DNA of 64,000 nt from JBNGOQ01 sp050589645 (lineage in GTDB: Bacteria; Bacteroidota; Bacteroidia; Flavobacteriales; Flavobacteriaceae), in assembly GCF_050589645.1 (NCBI RefSeq), contig NZ_JBNGOQ010000002.1, positions 806,001 to 870,000 of the forward strand, written 5' to 3'. The translations under genes were made by a program, and so were the position numbers. The notes under the pieces are model-generated. The model was not told the origin of the DNA, searched no databases, and saw nothing but the letters and a program-made list of their open reading frames with translations. Of this stretch, positions 19,222 to 27,384 are shown one piece after another. Position 1 is the stretch's first letter. The number at the start of each line of letters is the position of its first letter.

Positions 19222-19805
19222 AGGAGTTAAGAACTGAAAATAACCGACGTCCAATATTAATCAAATGGCCCTGCACGCCGTGCCAAGTATGTATCAATTA
19301 AAGTTACATAATTTATAGCCTCCTGTCCAGTTTAATTATTTTCTGGCCCAAACCCATTGATTCTAGTACTTCAAAAACCATTTATACACAATTTACTTCC
19401 ATTGGCACATTAAAAAAGTTAAAATTCAAGGGATGCTTTATTTTAACCCGAAAATTCCCTAAATTTAAGGGAAACCAGAGCTTTTATGTCAGAAACCTTC
19501 TGGCAGTGCGTATTTGAATCCAAGAAATCTTGATTATTTCTTGGTTTTAAGTACAGATAAAATTGCGTAGTACGTTGCCCCCTTGCTTTCCCCCTTAGTA
19601 CAGCAAAGTGTTTTTACATGGAGAAGTTGACTTGATATCAGATGTGCTTTGATCACTTATTTGTTATGGAAAACTCCAAAGGATTTTATAAGAGAACCTT
19701 CCTCTATGAATAACTTTTTCATGCTTGGGGTCCATTCCCCATTTTCAACACTACAAGGACAACATTGCTAAAATAAACTATTGATTATCAATTAATAAAA
19801 CAATT
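19222..19805. other. long intergenic region upstream of the isoprenoid cluster
   Basis: 584 bp between divergent transcription units, AT-rich, without a credible gene. It contains the hairpin at 19520-19544 and a weak TTCCCT/AGGGAA palindrome near 19457-19473. No perfect TAnnTTTG promoter was found near the first cluster gene. The size is large for this window and suggests a regulated promoter or a long leader. Confidence 0.5.
19520..19544. repeat. 9-bp perfect inverted repeat with 7-nt loop
   Basis: CCAAGAAAT, 7 nt, ATTTCTTGG, followed by TTTTAA on the plus strand. It could be a regulator-binding palindrome for the cluster at 19806 or a weak terminator/attenuator in its leader. Confidence 0.45.
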
Positions 19806-20279
19806 ATGGGTAAGGATGTAAACATAGAAATACCGCAGCCGTTTGAGCTTGATGTGGATGCCAACATGACCACCAACAGCTTCTTGTCCATGGCGCCAAT
19901 TACGGTAGATATGGGATTAGACGACATAAAAATGGACATGGAGATGAACTCCACGGTCGATATGGGGCTGGACAATGTTAATGTGGACATGGGACTGGAT
20001 AATGTTAATGTGGATATGGGATTGGATAATGTAAATATGTGCATGTCATTTGCCATTAAGGAACTCCCGTCCATGAAGATGCAGTTCCCTGTAAATTTTG
20101 ATTTTGGGATACGTTTTTTGGGACTACCGCTTTTGAATTTTGGGATATGCGGTAAGGCCATGGTGCTGACGGAAGAAAATTCCAAACGCCTATTCCAGGT
20201 ACCCAAGCCGCCAAGATTTACAGCTTCCACACCAAAGGGCAAGGATAGCCTAAGGGTTACGATAGCAGATAACAAATAA
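19806..20279 (+). CDS. 27-bp-repeat protein, first gene of the cluster
   Basis: 157 residues, no signal peptide. The middle is a run of nine-residue repeats, VDMGLDNVN, present in three near-identical DNA copies (19959-20039) with looser copies before them (VDMGLDDIK, MDMEMNST). The alternation of polar and hydrophobic residues suggests a beta-solenoid or stacked hairpin, or a Met/Asp-rich surface. A second part (about 95-125) is hydrophobic: FGIRFLGLPLLNFGICG. The C-terminus is basic. No family is recognised. It precedes the helix-hairpin-helix gene by 17 bp and is probably co-transcribed with all eight genes after it; a structural or scaffold role is inference. Confidence 0.8.
   Translation: MGKDVNIEIPQPFELDVDANMTTNSFLSMAPITVDMGLDDIKMDMEMNSTVDMGLDNVNVDMGLDNVNVDMGLDNVNMCMSFAIKELPSMKMQFPVNFDFGIRFLGLPLLNFGICGKAMVLTEENSKRLFQVPKPPRFTASTPKGKDSLRVTIADNK
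19959..20039 (+). repeat. three tandem 27-bp coding repeats
   Basis: Units at 19959-19985, 19986-20012 and 20013-20039 each encode DMGLDNVNV or a close variant and differ by a few bases, mostly at third positions. The near-identity implies recent duplication and possible copy-number variation. Confidence 0.9.
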
Positions 20280-20296
20280 CCAAGAATTGCACCCCA

Positions 20297-21265
20297 ATGG
20301 CTAAAATAAATATCAACACCGCCACTATTGATCAGCTAAAATCACTCCCAGGAATAGGTCCAGGTCTGGCTAAAAATATACAGGAGCATATAAAGAAGTA
20401 CGGCAAATTTAAAAAATTGAGCGATCTCGGTTCCGTTAAGGGAATTAGCAGGGAGCTCCTACAAAACATTGCCAAGTTGGTTACTGTCGCCCCATCCAAT
20501 ACGGGCACAAAAAAGGCATCCGCTGATAAAAAAACGGGACCAAAGGTCAAGTTCCATGGAACCCTGGGCGGCGCAAGACGAAAAATCAGATTCGTTTCCA
20601 ATTCAAGGGAACCTGCAAACATAGCTTTCGCCAATACCAAACTGCTGGGAAAGAAAAACGTTCCCCTGTCTTCCATGACATTTAAAAGACTCCCTACGGT
20701 ACATTCGGACACTACCAACTTTGTAGATGTGAAGATACCCCTATCGCGATTTACCCCACCGGGCACTCATGCCCTGGATGTACTGGTAGACGGCACGAGT
20801 CATTCCGTGGAGATCGATGTAGAGGAAAAAGTATTCGTAAACCTAAACCCGGCCCGCTTTTATATTGAGGCCAAGCCCGGTTCCAAGGTCAACAAGGATC
20901 TTTTTGTTAAAAATATGGGCAATTTTCCTGTTTTGTTTGCCGATCCCGGCGCGGTGATCTTGGAAACCGATTTCATTGAATGCAGGGCCATACGACATGT
21001 GGCAAGGGCCTTGGACAAGGACAGGGCCAGCTTAGATCAGGTCATTTGCCTGACGGCCGAAAAATTGGAGGAGATCTATGACGAGGGAAGCACTATGAAG
21101 ATACGTTTAAACGGTGCACCCAAGCTCATAGCACCGGGCAAGACCGAAAAATTCAGCTTAAGCATTTCAATCCCGGGCACGCTTAAACGCCCCAACCGAT
21201 ACGACGGTATGTACCGCTTTTACAACTCGGCAATTTCGTTCACCGTTATGCCAACAAAAAATTAA
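20297..21265 (+). CDS. helix-hairpin-helix protein with Ig-like C-terminal domain
   Basis: 322 residues, no signal peptide. Residues 1-60 are a ComEA-type double helix-hairpin-helix (INTATIDQLKSLPGIGPGLA, FKKLSDLGSVKGISRELLQ), a fold that normally contacts DNA backbone or protein. A basic linker (about 62-85) leads to two beta-rich parts; the last (about 190-322) has VNKDLFVKNMGNFPVLFADPG and KLIAPGKTEKFSLSISIP, the pattern of Ig-like/NEW3-type sandwiches. ComEA-like proteins are usually exported, but this one is not. It shares the sandwich pattern with three other proteins of this cluster. Confidence 0.8.
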   Translation: MAKININTATIDQLKSLPGIGPGLAKNIQEHIKKYGKFKKLSDLGSVKGISRELLQNIAKLVTVAPSNTGTKKASADKKTGPKVKFHGTLGGARRKIRFVSNSREPANIAFANTKLLGKKNVPLSSMTFKRLPTVHSDTTNFVDVKIPLSRFTPPGTHALDVLVDGTSHSVEIDVEEKVFVNLNPARFYIEAKPGSKVNKDLFVKNMGNFPVLFADPGAVILETDFIECRAIRHVARALDKDRASLDQVICLTAEKLEEIYDEGSTMKIRLNGAPKLIAPGKTEKFSLSISIPGTLKRPNRYDGMYRFYNSAISFTVMPTKN

Positions 21266-21298
21266 TAGACAGAAAAACATGTTATAAAAATTAGCATC

Positions 21299-22039
21299 AT
21301 GAACACAGCATGGGAAATTGATCATCGAAAGGCCAGAAAAAAATCGGCAACAACTATTACGACAGACCTCCTGGACATTGGTTTTAGAGGTTTAAGCGAC
21401 ACCCTCAATATGGTCAACGACCTGGTAGCCTCCGGTTTAAAATCGGGGAGCAAGATAAGCAATTGCAATTGTGGGTGCGAATGCCAAGGCTCGCTCATGG
21501 ACTGCTGTACCTGCGGCAAGCTCAGTGCCAGCGTGGATATCGATGTGCAGGCCCGCTTGGGCGAAAGGAGAATGGTTTCCTTTTTAATAGAAAACAATAG
21601 GTCTTCCCCCCAGGAGGTGGAATTGCAAGTGCCCATTTTAATCGATGGTTGTGGCGAGCGACTACAGCCTGGGCAGAATTTTCGCTTTGATCCACCAAAA
21701 TTTGTTATCCCGCCCTGTCACTGCCAGCGCGTAAAATTGGCGATCGATCTTATACCTCCATTCAAGGAATGTACCGCTTACTATGCCGAAATTCGCATGA
21801 CGGGACATTGTATGGATGAGAAAATATGCCTTGGTATTTACGTGCAACCCGACAACTACGTAGATCACTTTACACTCACCGATAGCTGTAGGCCCAAAAA
21901 AGGCGAATTCGTGGAATTTGCCAGCTGTGGACCATGTGATTGCGAATGTGGCGATTGTTCTTGTGAATGCTGCGTTAACACCAAATCGTATTACCTATGT
22001 GATCCAACCGGCACAGCTTTCGAGAGGATTCCCCAATAG
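21299..22039 (+). CDS. Cys-rich protein with Ig-like domain
   Basis: 246 residues, no signal peptide. A Cys cluster (about 57-77: NCNCGCECQGSLMDCCTCG) precedes a beta-sandwich domain (about 80-190: RRMVSFLIENNRSSPQEVEL, PPCHCQRVKLAIDLIPPF). A second dense Cys cluster lies near the C-terminus (CGPCDCECGDCSCECC). In a cytoplasmic protein such spacing suggests metal binding (Zn, Fe-S or Cu) and not disulfides. No family recognised. It is the third gene of the cluster, 33 bp after the helix-hairpin-helix gene. Confidence 0.78.
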   Translation: MNTAWEIDHRKARKKSATTITTDLLDIGFRGLSDTLNMVNDLVASGLKSGSKISNCNCGCECQGSLMDCCTCGKLSASVDIDVQARLGERRMVSFLIENNRSSPQEVELQVPILIDGCGERLQPGQNFRFDPPKFVIPPCHCQRVKLAIDLIPPFKECTAYYAEIRMTGHCMDEKICLGIYVQPDNYVDHFTLTDSCRPKKGEFVEFASCGPCDCECGDCSCECCVNTKSYYLCDPTGTAFERIPQ

Positions 22040-22100
22040 GCATCCGGAAAACTGCTTTGCATTTTGTGTACCTCATTGTAGAACCTATAACCGCCAAGTC

Positions 22101-22772
22101 ATGGACGATTCATTAGAGCATACCTTTAAAACACTTGAAAAAATAACGGACCTGAGATACAAAAGCGATCAACGTCTGATAGATATTGTGCAATCCCAAT
22201 TGGAAAGATCTAGCACTGCCACGATGAAACCCTTGGTAAATGGTGGTATGAACTTTCTCAATTCCATGCTTGAAAACCGGCATGACCTGGAACGCAGTGT
22301 ATTGAGAAAAATTAAAAAGGAAGCGGAAAAAAATACCGATAGTAACACTGCCCAAACCCCTGGTACGGATGTTCCTTCCGAACCTGCCATTATTGATTCC
22401 GGCACCTTTATGGTCCGATCATTTTTGAGCCAGAAAAAAGTGCAGATTCCCTTAAATATCAATAACGTCCATGAGGTTTCCCAAGAAGTGGTTGTAGATC
22501 TTGGGGAGCTAAAAAATATGCGTACCGGCGAGGTGGTCAAAAACAAAATTTCCGCAGACAAGACCCTGATCGTACTTCCCCCCAAGAAAAAGGATCAATT
22601 AAAAATAAGCATTGACCTCAAAAGCGGACTAAGAGTCCAAAACCAATATTTTGCCACGCTGATACTCAAGGGGAACGAGCATCGGGTGTTTCAGGTCATC
22701 TTAGAGGTCTTATCGGCCAAAAACAAAAAGGAGAAGGCGTCACTGACATTTTTACCCCCCCAACAATCATAG
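22101..22772 (+). CDS. helical plus Ig-like domain protein, unknown function
   Basis: 223 residues from the ATG at 22101. The frame is open back to 21918, but that would overlap the Cys-rich gene by 122 bp and give an unlikely sequence, so the later start is chosen. An N-terminal helical part (about 1-75: HTFKTLEKITDLRYKSDQRL) is followed by a beta-sandwich (about 105-215: VQIPLNINNVHEVSQEVVVD, LPPKKKDQLKISIDLKSG). No signal peptide, no catalytic motif. The sandwich resembles those of its two upstream neighbours. Confidence 0.75.
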   Translation: MDDSLEHTFKTLEKITDLRYKSDQRLIDIVQSQLERSSTATMKPLVNGGMNFLNSMLENRHDLERSVLRKIKKEAEKNTDSNTAQTPGTDVPSEPAIIDSGTFMVRSFLSQKKVQIPLNINNVHEVSQEVVVDLGELKNMRTGEVVKNKISADKTLIVLPPKKKDQLKISIDLKSGLRVQNQYFATLILKGNEHRVFQVILEVLSAKNKKEKASLTFLPPQQS

Positions 22773-22795
22773 AAACACTATAAACCGAATGCACT

Positions 22796-23638
22796 ATGAA
22801 ACAAAACTTTGATATTCATAGAGATATTTGGGGGCCCTATATGACGATGATCACCAACCTATGGGCAGAAAGTGTCTTTAAGTCCATAAATCGGTTGCAG
22901 GAATTGGACATACACCTAAATAACACACTTGGGACTCTGCCAGGCATAGACCCCAGGACGGAAAACAGACCCAGACTTACCGAGGGTGGAATCTTCCTAA
23001 GACGACTCCATACTACCCCGGGGGATAAAAAAAAAGTAAGGTATTTTGACCTGTGTGCGGATGAATATGAACTAGCCACCCACAAATTTAAATCGCGCTT
23101 TCTAGACCGTGCTTTTGAGATCCTGGAGACCCAGGTGGAAAATTCATCCTATATTTTGGATGCCGCCTGCGGATCGGGGCACGAAATGCTGAAATTAAGA
23201 CAATTGGTCCCACAAGGGGAAGTGATTGGGCTGGATCTGTCCGAAGGCATGATCAAACGGGCCTATCGCAATGCCAAGTTACAAAGACAATCCCATGTTG
23301 GTTTCTACCAAGCGGATATCAACGACCCTCCACCAGAACTTACCGGCCATTTCGACCTTGTTTTTTGCAATATCTCGCTTCATTATTTTGAGACCGTCGA
23401 GAATGTTTTTCACAAATTTCACCGACTACTCCGCAAAAAGGGAAAACTTCTTATCATAGAACCGCTGGGCTCCGCTACCCAAAAGCTTTCCGAGAACGTT
23501 TTAAAGGGCGCAATCCCCCATTTCAAAAGGTTTTACCGTTGGGAGGAGCAAAAACAGCTCTTGGAAACCGCTGGGTTTACCTTCCAGTATTGGGAAGAAA
23601 TACAGAAAGATATAGGTTTAACCATTGCCAGTACGTGA
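22796..23638 (+). CDS. class I SAM-dependent methyltransferase
   Basis: 280 residues. A helical N-terminal extension of about 100 residues precedes a Rossmann methyltransferase domain: motif I ILDAACGSGHEML (120-132), the acidic strand VIGLDLSEGM, LVFCNISLHYF and KLLIIEPLGS. The order matches small-molecule methyltransferases of the UbiE/Methyltransf_11/25 type. Its place 3 bp before an isoprenyl diphosphate synthase suggests an isoprenoid or prenylated acceptor as substrate. No membrane segment. Confidence 0.9.
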   Translation: MKQNFDIHRDIWGPYMTMITNLWAESVFKSINRLQELDIHLNNTLGTLPGIDPRTENRPRLTEGGIFLRRLHTTPGDKKKVRYFDLCADEYELATHKFKSRFLDRAFEILETQVENSSYILDAACGSGHEMLKLRQLVPQGEVIGLDLSEGMIKRAYRNAKLQRQSHVGFYQADINDPPPELTGHFDLVFCNISLHYFETVENVFHKFHRLLRKKGKLLIIEPLGSATQKLSENVLKGAIPHFKRFYRWEEQKQLLETAGFTFQYWEEIQKDIGLTIAST

Positions 23639-23641
23639 TCC

Positions 23642-24736
23642 ATGCACAACAAAACGATCATAAATGATGCTTTGGACTATACCCGATTGGCTGTGGGTAA
23701 AAAAATAGCGGAGCTGATCGAGCAGAAAAAAAATGTTGAGGGCGCTTATGAACCCTTGTATACCATGCTTTCGGACTACCCTTTTCGAAAAGGAAAGGGC
23801 CTGCGCCCTACCCTTTGCATCAGCGTGGCAAGGGGTGTACATGGTATGGGACATGCGGCCTTGGTTTCCAGTACGGCATTGGAACTGTATCACAATGCCT
23901 TTTTAATCCATGATGATGTGGAGGACGGGTCAGAAAACAGGCGGGGCAAGGAAACCTTGCATCAGCTCGTGGGTATTCCCCGTGCGGTCAATATAGGCGA
24001 TGCCACAAATGTACTGGCCGTAAGTTTGTTGCTGGAAAATCTGAATGAAATAGGGGTCGCCAAGGCCTTGCATATCATTCATGAAATTGAACAGATGGCA
24101 AGGCAGTCCGTAGAAGGGCAATCCATGGAGCTCGATTGGGTGGCAAACCATCAATTTGATCTGAACGATGAAGACTATTTTGTGATGTGCACCAAAAAAA
24201 CCTGTTGGTACACCTTTATTTCGCCCTGCCGTATAGGGTATATCGTAGGCGCCGAATTTTGGAAGGATATGAACATGCCCCAACACCTGGAACAACTTAC
24301 AAGATTTGGTATGTATCTCGGTATCGCCTTTCAGATCCAGGATGACCTGCTTAATCTAATAGGCTCGGAACAAAAGTATGGGAAGGAAATAGCCGGGGAT
24401 ATTTACGAGGGCAAGCGGACCATTATGCTCAATCATCTTATTAGGAATGCGGGCAAGAACGAAGCCAAGATCAAAAACATCATAAAACTTGCCCGAACCG
24501 ATAAAAAACAAGAGGACGTAGATTTTGTCCTGTCGGAGATGCATCGTTGTGGGAGTATTGTGTACGGACAGGAATTGGCACTTAAAATGGCAAAAAAAGC
24601 TAGCAAGCTTCTTGAAGAAATGTCCTTTTTTATGAAAAAATCGCCCGTTCAAATCGATGAGAACTGGGAAAGCGATGTAGTGGATTATCGCTTTATAAGA
24701 GAAATTGTAAACTACGTTATTGAACGAGACCTATAA
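23642..24736 (+). CDS. trans-isoprenyl diphosphate synthase (polyprenyl synthetase family)
   Basis: 364 residues. The first Asp-rich motif is DDVED (91-95) in LIHDDVEDGSENRRGK; the second is QIQDDLLNLIG (D234, D235), where the last aspartate of DDxxD is Asn, as in some eukaryote-like geranylgeranyl synthases. GKGLRPTL (51-58) holds the diphosphate-binding Lys/Arg. Enzymes of this family condense IPP with allylic diphosphates to C10-C25 or longer chains; chain length cannot be fixed here. It begins 3 bp after the methyltransferase gene. The organism's housekeeping paralogue would lie elsewhere. Confidence 0.92.
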   Translation: MHNKTIINDALDYTRLAVGKKIAELIEQKKNVEGAYEPLYTMLSDYPFRKGKGLRPTLCISVARGVHGMGHAALVSSTALELYHNAFLIHDDVEDGSENRRGKETLHQLVGIPRAVNIGDATNVLAVSLLLENLNEIGVAKALHIIHEIEQMARQSVEGQSMELDWVANHQFDLNDEDYFVMCTKKTCWYTFISPCRIGYIVGAEFWKDMNMPQHLEQLTRFGMYLGIAFQIQDDLLNLIGSEQKYGKEIAGDIYEGKRTIMLNHLIRNAGKNEAKIKNIIKLARTDKKQEDVDFVLSEMHRCGSIVYGQELALKMAKKASKLLEEMSFFMKKSPVQIDENWESDVVDYRFIREIVNYVIERDL

Positions 24737-24750
24737 ACCCCATCAAAATT

Positions 24751-25752
24751 ATGCAACCCATTAGTATACAAGCCGCTTCAAACAGCCTACTCATTTTAAG
24801 GGTAAATCTAATAAGTAATATTATCGCACCGGCGGTCATACAACCAAATTTGGACCACTGGGTGCGCAATGACGGTACCATATATGAGGCCGACTATGGC
24901 TTGGAACCGGTGTATTCCTTTCTTCAAACCGGAGGGGAGGCCAAACTGACCTTTAGTATCCAATTGCCCAAAAATCTTAAAAAAGGAAACGTCCTCTATG
25001 GGGCACTTAATGTCCCAAGTTCGGAAACCTATGTATTTCCTATTGAAATCGAGGTCGTGTCCAGGACCCCAAAGACCAAAAAAGCGTATCACCATACCAC
25101 CCGTATCACCATTCCCCCTATCTCCCTTGAAGAAGACCAACCCCCTTCCAACAGCGTTTTGGTATCCAAGAGTACCATCAAATTGCTAGCGGGTTTGGCA
25201 TCCCTAGAGGTTATCCCCTCCAAATGGATCGTCTCGGAGCTTGTGCTTTCATGCTGTAACCTGGGTTATAAATATGCCATTACCAAAAACGGTAGTGAGG
25301 CCTTGGAAAGCCTTTCCAGAACGCGATTTTTCAAAAACGGGGTCTTGATCTTCCAGGGAACCCAATTTGTGCAGTGGATTAAATTGGCGCTTTCCATTTC
25401 TTCGGGCATCAATGCCTTTGCCGAAGGAAAACCCAAGGAGGCCATGATACTGCAACATTGGGAAGAATGGCTCTTTAACCTCGTGGACCAAGACGTGGAA
25501 TCGCCAGAATTTAAATACCGGGAAGTAGCATTTCCAACACCAAAAGATTACAAAAAGGTATTGGATGTTATGGCCAATGACACGGAAAAATGGTTCTCTT
25601 ACTTCATTTTGGGGTTGGGGAAATTATCGCCCAGAATAGAGACCGTATTAAAGCAGCTCATAGAAAAAGTGGAGCTTCCCCCGCCCACAAAACCAAAACC
25701 TAAGACAAAATCGAGGCGCGTGTTGAAGGAAAAAGGCTCTATAATGCGATGA
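24751..25752 (+). CDS. Ig-like N-terminal and helical C-terminal protein, unknown function
   Basis: 333 residues, no signal peptide. Residues about 1-115 form a beta-rich domain (SLLILRVNLISN, AKLTFSIQLPKNLKKGNVLY) similar in pattern to the other sandwich proteins of the cluster. The remaining part (about 135-310) is helical with SKWIVSELVLSCCNLGYKYA and MILQHWEEWLFNLV and looks like an all-alpha domain. No catalytic motif is recognised; terpene-cyclase Asp-rich motifs are absent. The C-terminus is Pro/Lys-rich. It overlaps the next gene by 4 bp. Confidence 0.75.
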   Translation: MQPISIQAASNSLLILRVNLISNIIAPAVIQPNLDHWVRNDGTIYEADYGLEPVYSFLQTGGEAKLTFSIQLPKNLKKGNVLYGALNVPSSETYVFPIEIEVVSRTPKTKKAYHHTTRITIPPISLEEDQPPSNSVLVSKSTIKLLAGLASLEVIPSKWIVSELVLSCCNLGYKYAITKNGSEALESLSRTRFFKNGVLIFQGTQFVQWIKLALSISSGINAFAEGKPKEAMILQHWEEWLFNLVDQDVESPEFKYREVAFPTPKDYKKVLDVMANDTEKWFSYFILGLGKLSPRIETVLKQLIEKVELPPPTKPKPKTKSRRVLKEKGSIMR

Positions 25753-26807
25753 AACAGTTTGATACCATATTGTACCATTTGGAAGAATTAAAGATTCCCA
25801 TCTCTTCCCCTTTGAGTCCGGAAGACTGGAAAGATTGGTATCACTATATTTTGTTAGATCCGGACAATAACATAAGGATCTTGTTTAACATAAGTTTCTC
25901 CGGAAGACCGGAGCAAGGAGAGATTACGACAACCTTTCAGCTTACGATGCCTTCGAACGGGTCTTTGACAAAACTGGTCAATTATGGGTTTCTAAAGGTG
26001 GATAAATGGACCGAAAAACCTGCCTCTAGGATGCCATTGGAGTTTAAGGTTCCAGATTTTTTGGAGGTTTCCATCGCCAAAGACCATTTTAGGATATCGG
26101 TAAAGCATCAAACACCCAAATTTTCCTTCGAATTAGAAGGAAAACCGGAAGCAACACCTTTGTTGGTGCCGGAACTTTTCCCCTATGGGAGTGGGTTTAT
26201 CGGCTGGGGATTCATCCCGGGGGTGACCCCTAACGGATATGTAACAAACGAGAACCTAAACCTTCCCATCACGAGTAGATGGTTTTGTTATCACGACCAT
26301 AATTTTGGACGCTTTCGATGGGGCGATAAAGAGGTAGGTTGGGTTTGGTGGGTGGTTACGATGTGGAGCGAAACAAACGATATCTATACCTTTGTTTTTC
26401 ACCGGGGCAATAGCAAGGATTTTGCCAAAATCGCAAAGCCGTTCCTGTTTATCTATAAAAACAATGCCCTTAAAAAGACCTTTGTGGGCAGGTCCGTGAA
26501 CATAACATTTCAGTGGACGCGCACCCCGGAACGAATCCCCATACTGCCTGGGGCACTGGCCTCTGTTTTTAGTCATCGAAAAGTATTGACCCCGGAACAT
26601 ATCAAGGTGCATGCCAATGACGATATCCATAGTGTTGAAATAGACATGATCATCGATACCAAAATGGAAATTGTACTGCCAGACTACGAGGACAAGCAGT
26701 ATACCTTTTTAAAGGAACTTAACGGAAAGGCCAAGGCTGCACTAACATTGGAGGGCAAAAAAAATTATTTAAAAAAAGGAATGTTCTATGCCGAATTCGT
26801 ACACTGA
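25749..26807 (+). CDS. CrtC/AttH-like lipocalin-fold protein
   Basis: 352 residues, cytoplasmic. The segment CYHDHNFGRFRWGDKEVGWV (about 178-197), continued by WW, matches the signature of the CrtC/AttH family (DHxWG followed by GWxWF), which includes hydroxyneurosporene synthase, other carotenoid/terpenoid hydratases or cyclases, and bacterial Diels-Alderase-like proteins. Such enzymes act on isoprenoid or polyketide chains in a beta-barrel pocket. Beside an isoprenyl diphosphate synthase and a methyltransferase this supports isoprenoid tailoring. Start overlaps the preceding gene by 4 bp. Family assignment rests on the motif, not on a search. Confidence 0.65.
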   Translation: MKQFDTILYHLEELKIPISSPLSPEDWKDWYHYILLDPDNNIRILFNISFSGRPEQGEITTTFQLTMPSNGSLTKLVNYGFLKVDKWTEKPASRMPLEFKVPDFLEVSIAKDHFRISVKHQTPKFSFELEGKPEATPLLVPELFPYGSGFIGWGFIPGVTPNGYVTNENLNLPITSRWFCYHDHNFGRFRWGDKEVGWVWWVVTMWSETNDIYTFVFHRGNSKDFAKIAKPFLFIYKNNALKKTFVGRSVNITFQWTRTPERIPILPGALASVFSHRKVLTPEHIKVHANDDIHSVEIDMIIDTKMEIVLPDYEDKQYTFLKELNGKAKAALTLEGKKNYLKKGMFYAEFVH

Positions 26808-27330
26808 ACAAGAACAATTGTTAATTGTGTTGTTCCAAGCCTTGGTCAATGATATCCGTTACAGTAACAATTTTATTTTTGGACTGCTCAAAGAGGTGAC
26901 CCTATCCAAAAAAGTGATTGTGGATATTGATGGTGCCAGGCTAGAATTATCGGCCAGCCATAATGACCAATATACCTTGCACATAAATTCTGTAGACGCC
27001 TTGGCCCATGCAAGCTTTATAAGTAAAGGGGACTATTTAAGAGAGGTGGTTGCAGGGACCATCACCTTAGATCATGCGATTTCGAGTAACAAAATCCTAT
27101 TAAAGGGCGCTTTAGAGGACCTTTTGGGTATTTACAGATTAGTGGTTGGCCTGTTGGTAGAGGGTCCCACCTCACCTCATTTAAGGGCACTTTGGGATAG
27201 TTTTGATAAAAATTGGCCGCAAACTGTTCCACTGGGTATGCTGATCGATCTAGACGTACAACAGGTTTCCGATTATTTCACCGACCTGGATGTCAACGCA
27301 GAAATCAAAAATGTGGAGATTACCTATTAA
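26788..27330 (+). CDS. SCP2-like lipid carrier protein (tentative)
   Basis: 180 residues. The segment FISKGDYLREVVAGTITLDH (about 75-94), then ISSNKILLKGALEDLLGIYR, resembles the SCP2 sterol-carrier pattern in which a helix is followed by gxgdxxxxxxxxxLF and a hydrophobic helix lining a lipid pocket. No signal peptide. The start overlaps the CrtC-like gene by 20 bp, so translation is likely coupled. It would be well placed to hold a prenyl lipid for the enzymes encoded before it. Another helical or beta family cannot be excluded. Confidence 0.5.
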   Translation: MPNSYTEQEQLLIVLFQALVNDIRYSNNFIFGLLKEVTLSKKVIVDIDGARLELSASHNDQYTLHINSVDALAHASFISKGDYLREVVAGTITLDHAISSNKILLKGALEDLLGIYRLVVGLLVEGPTSPHLRALWDSFDKNWPQTVPLGMLIDLDVQQVSDYFTDLDVNAEIKNVEITY

Positions 27331-27384
27331 ACAAATTGTCCCGCGGGGTTAATCTGGATTCATACCATGATTTACGCTATAAAA

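Noticed and set aside
21918..22100. Earlier start for the gene at 22101
   Set aside because: Would overlap the Cys-rich gene by 122 bp and add residues with no domain-like pattern.
24751..25752. Terpene cyclase as the function of the helical C-terminal domain
   Set aside because: No DDxxD/NSE or QW/DxDD motifs are seen.
19806..27330. Idea that the cluster encodes an encapsulin-like compartment
   Set aside because: Terpenoid encapsulin loci carry a capsid (HK97-like) gene; no protein here shows that pattern.
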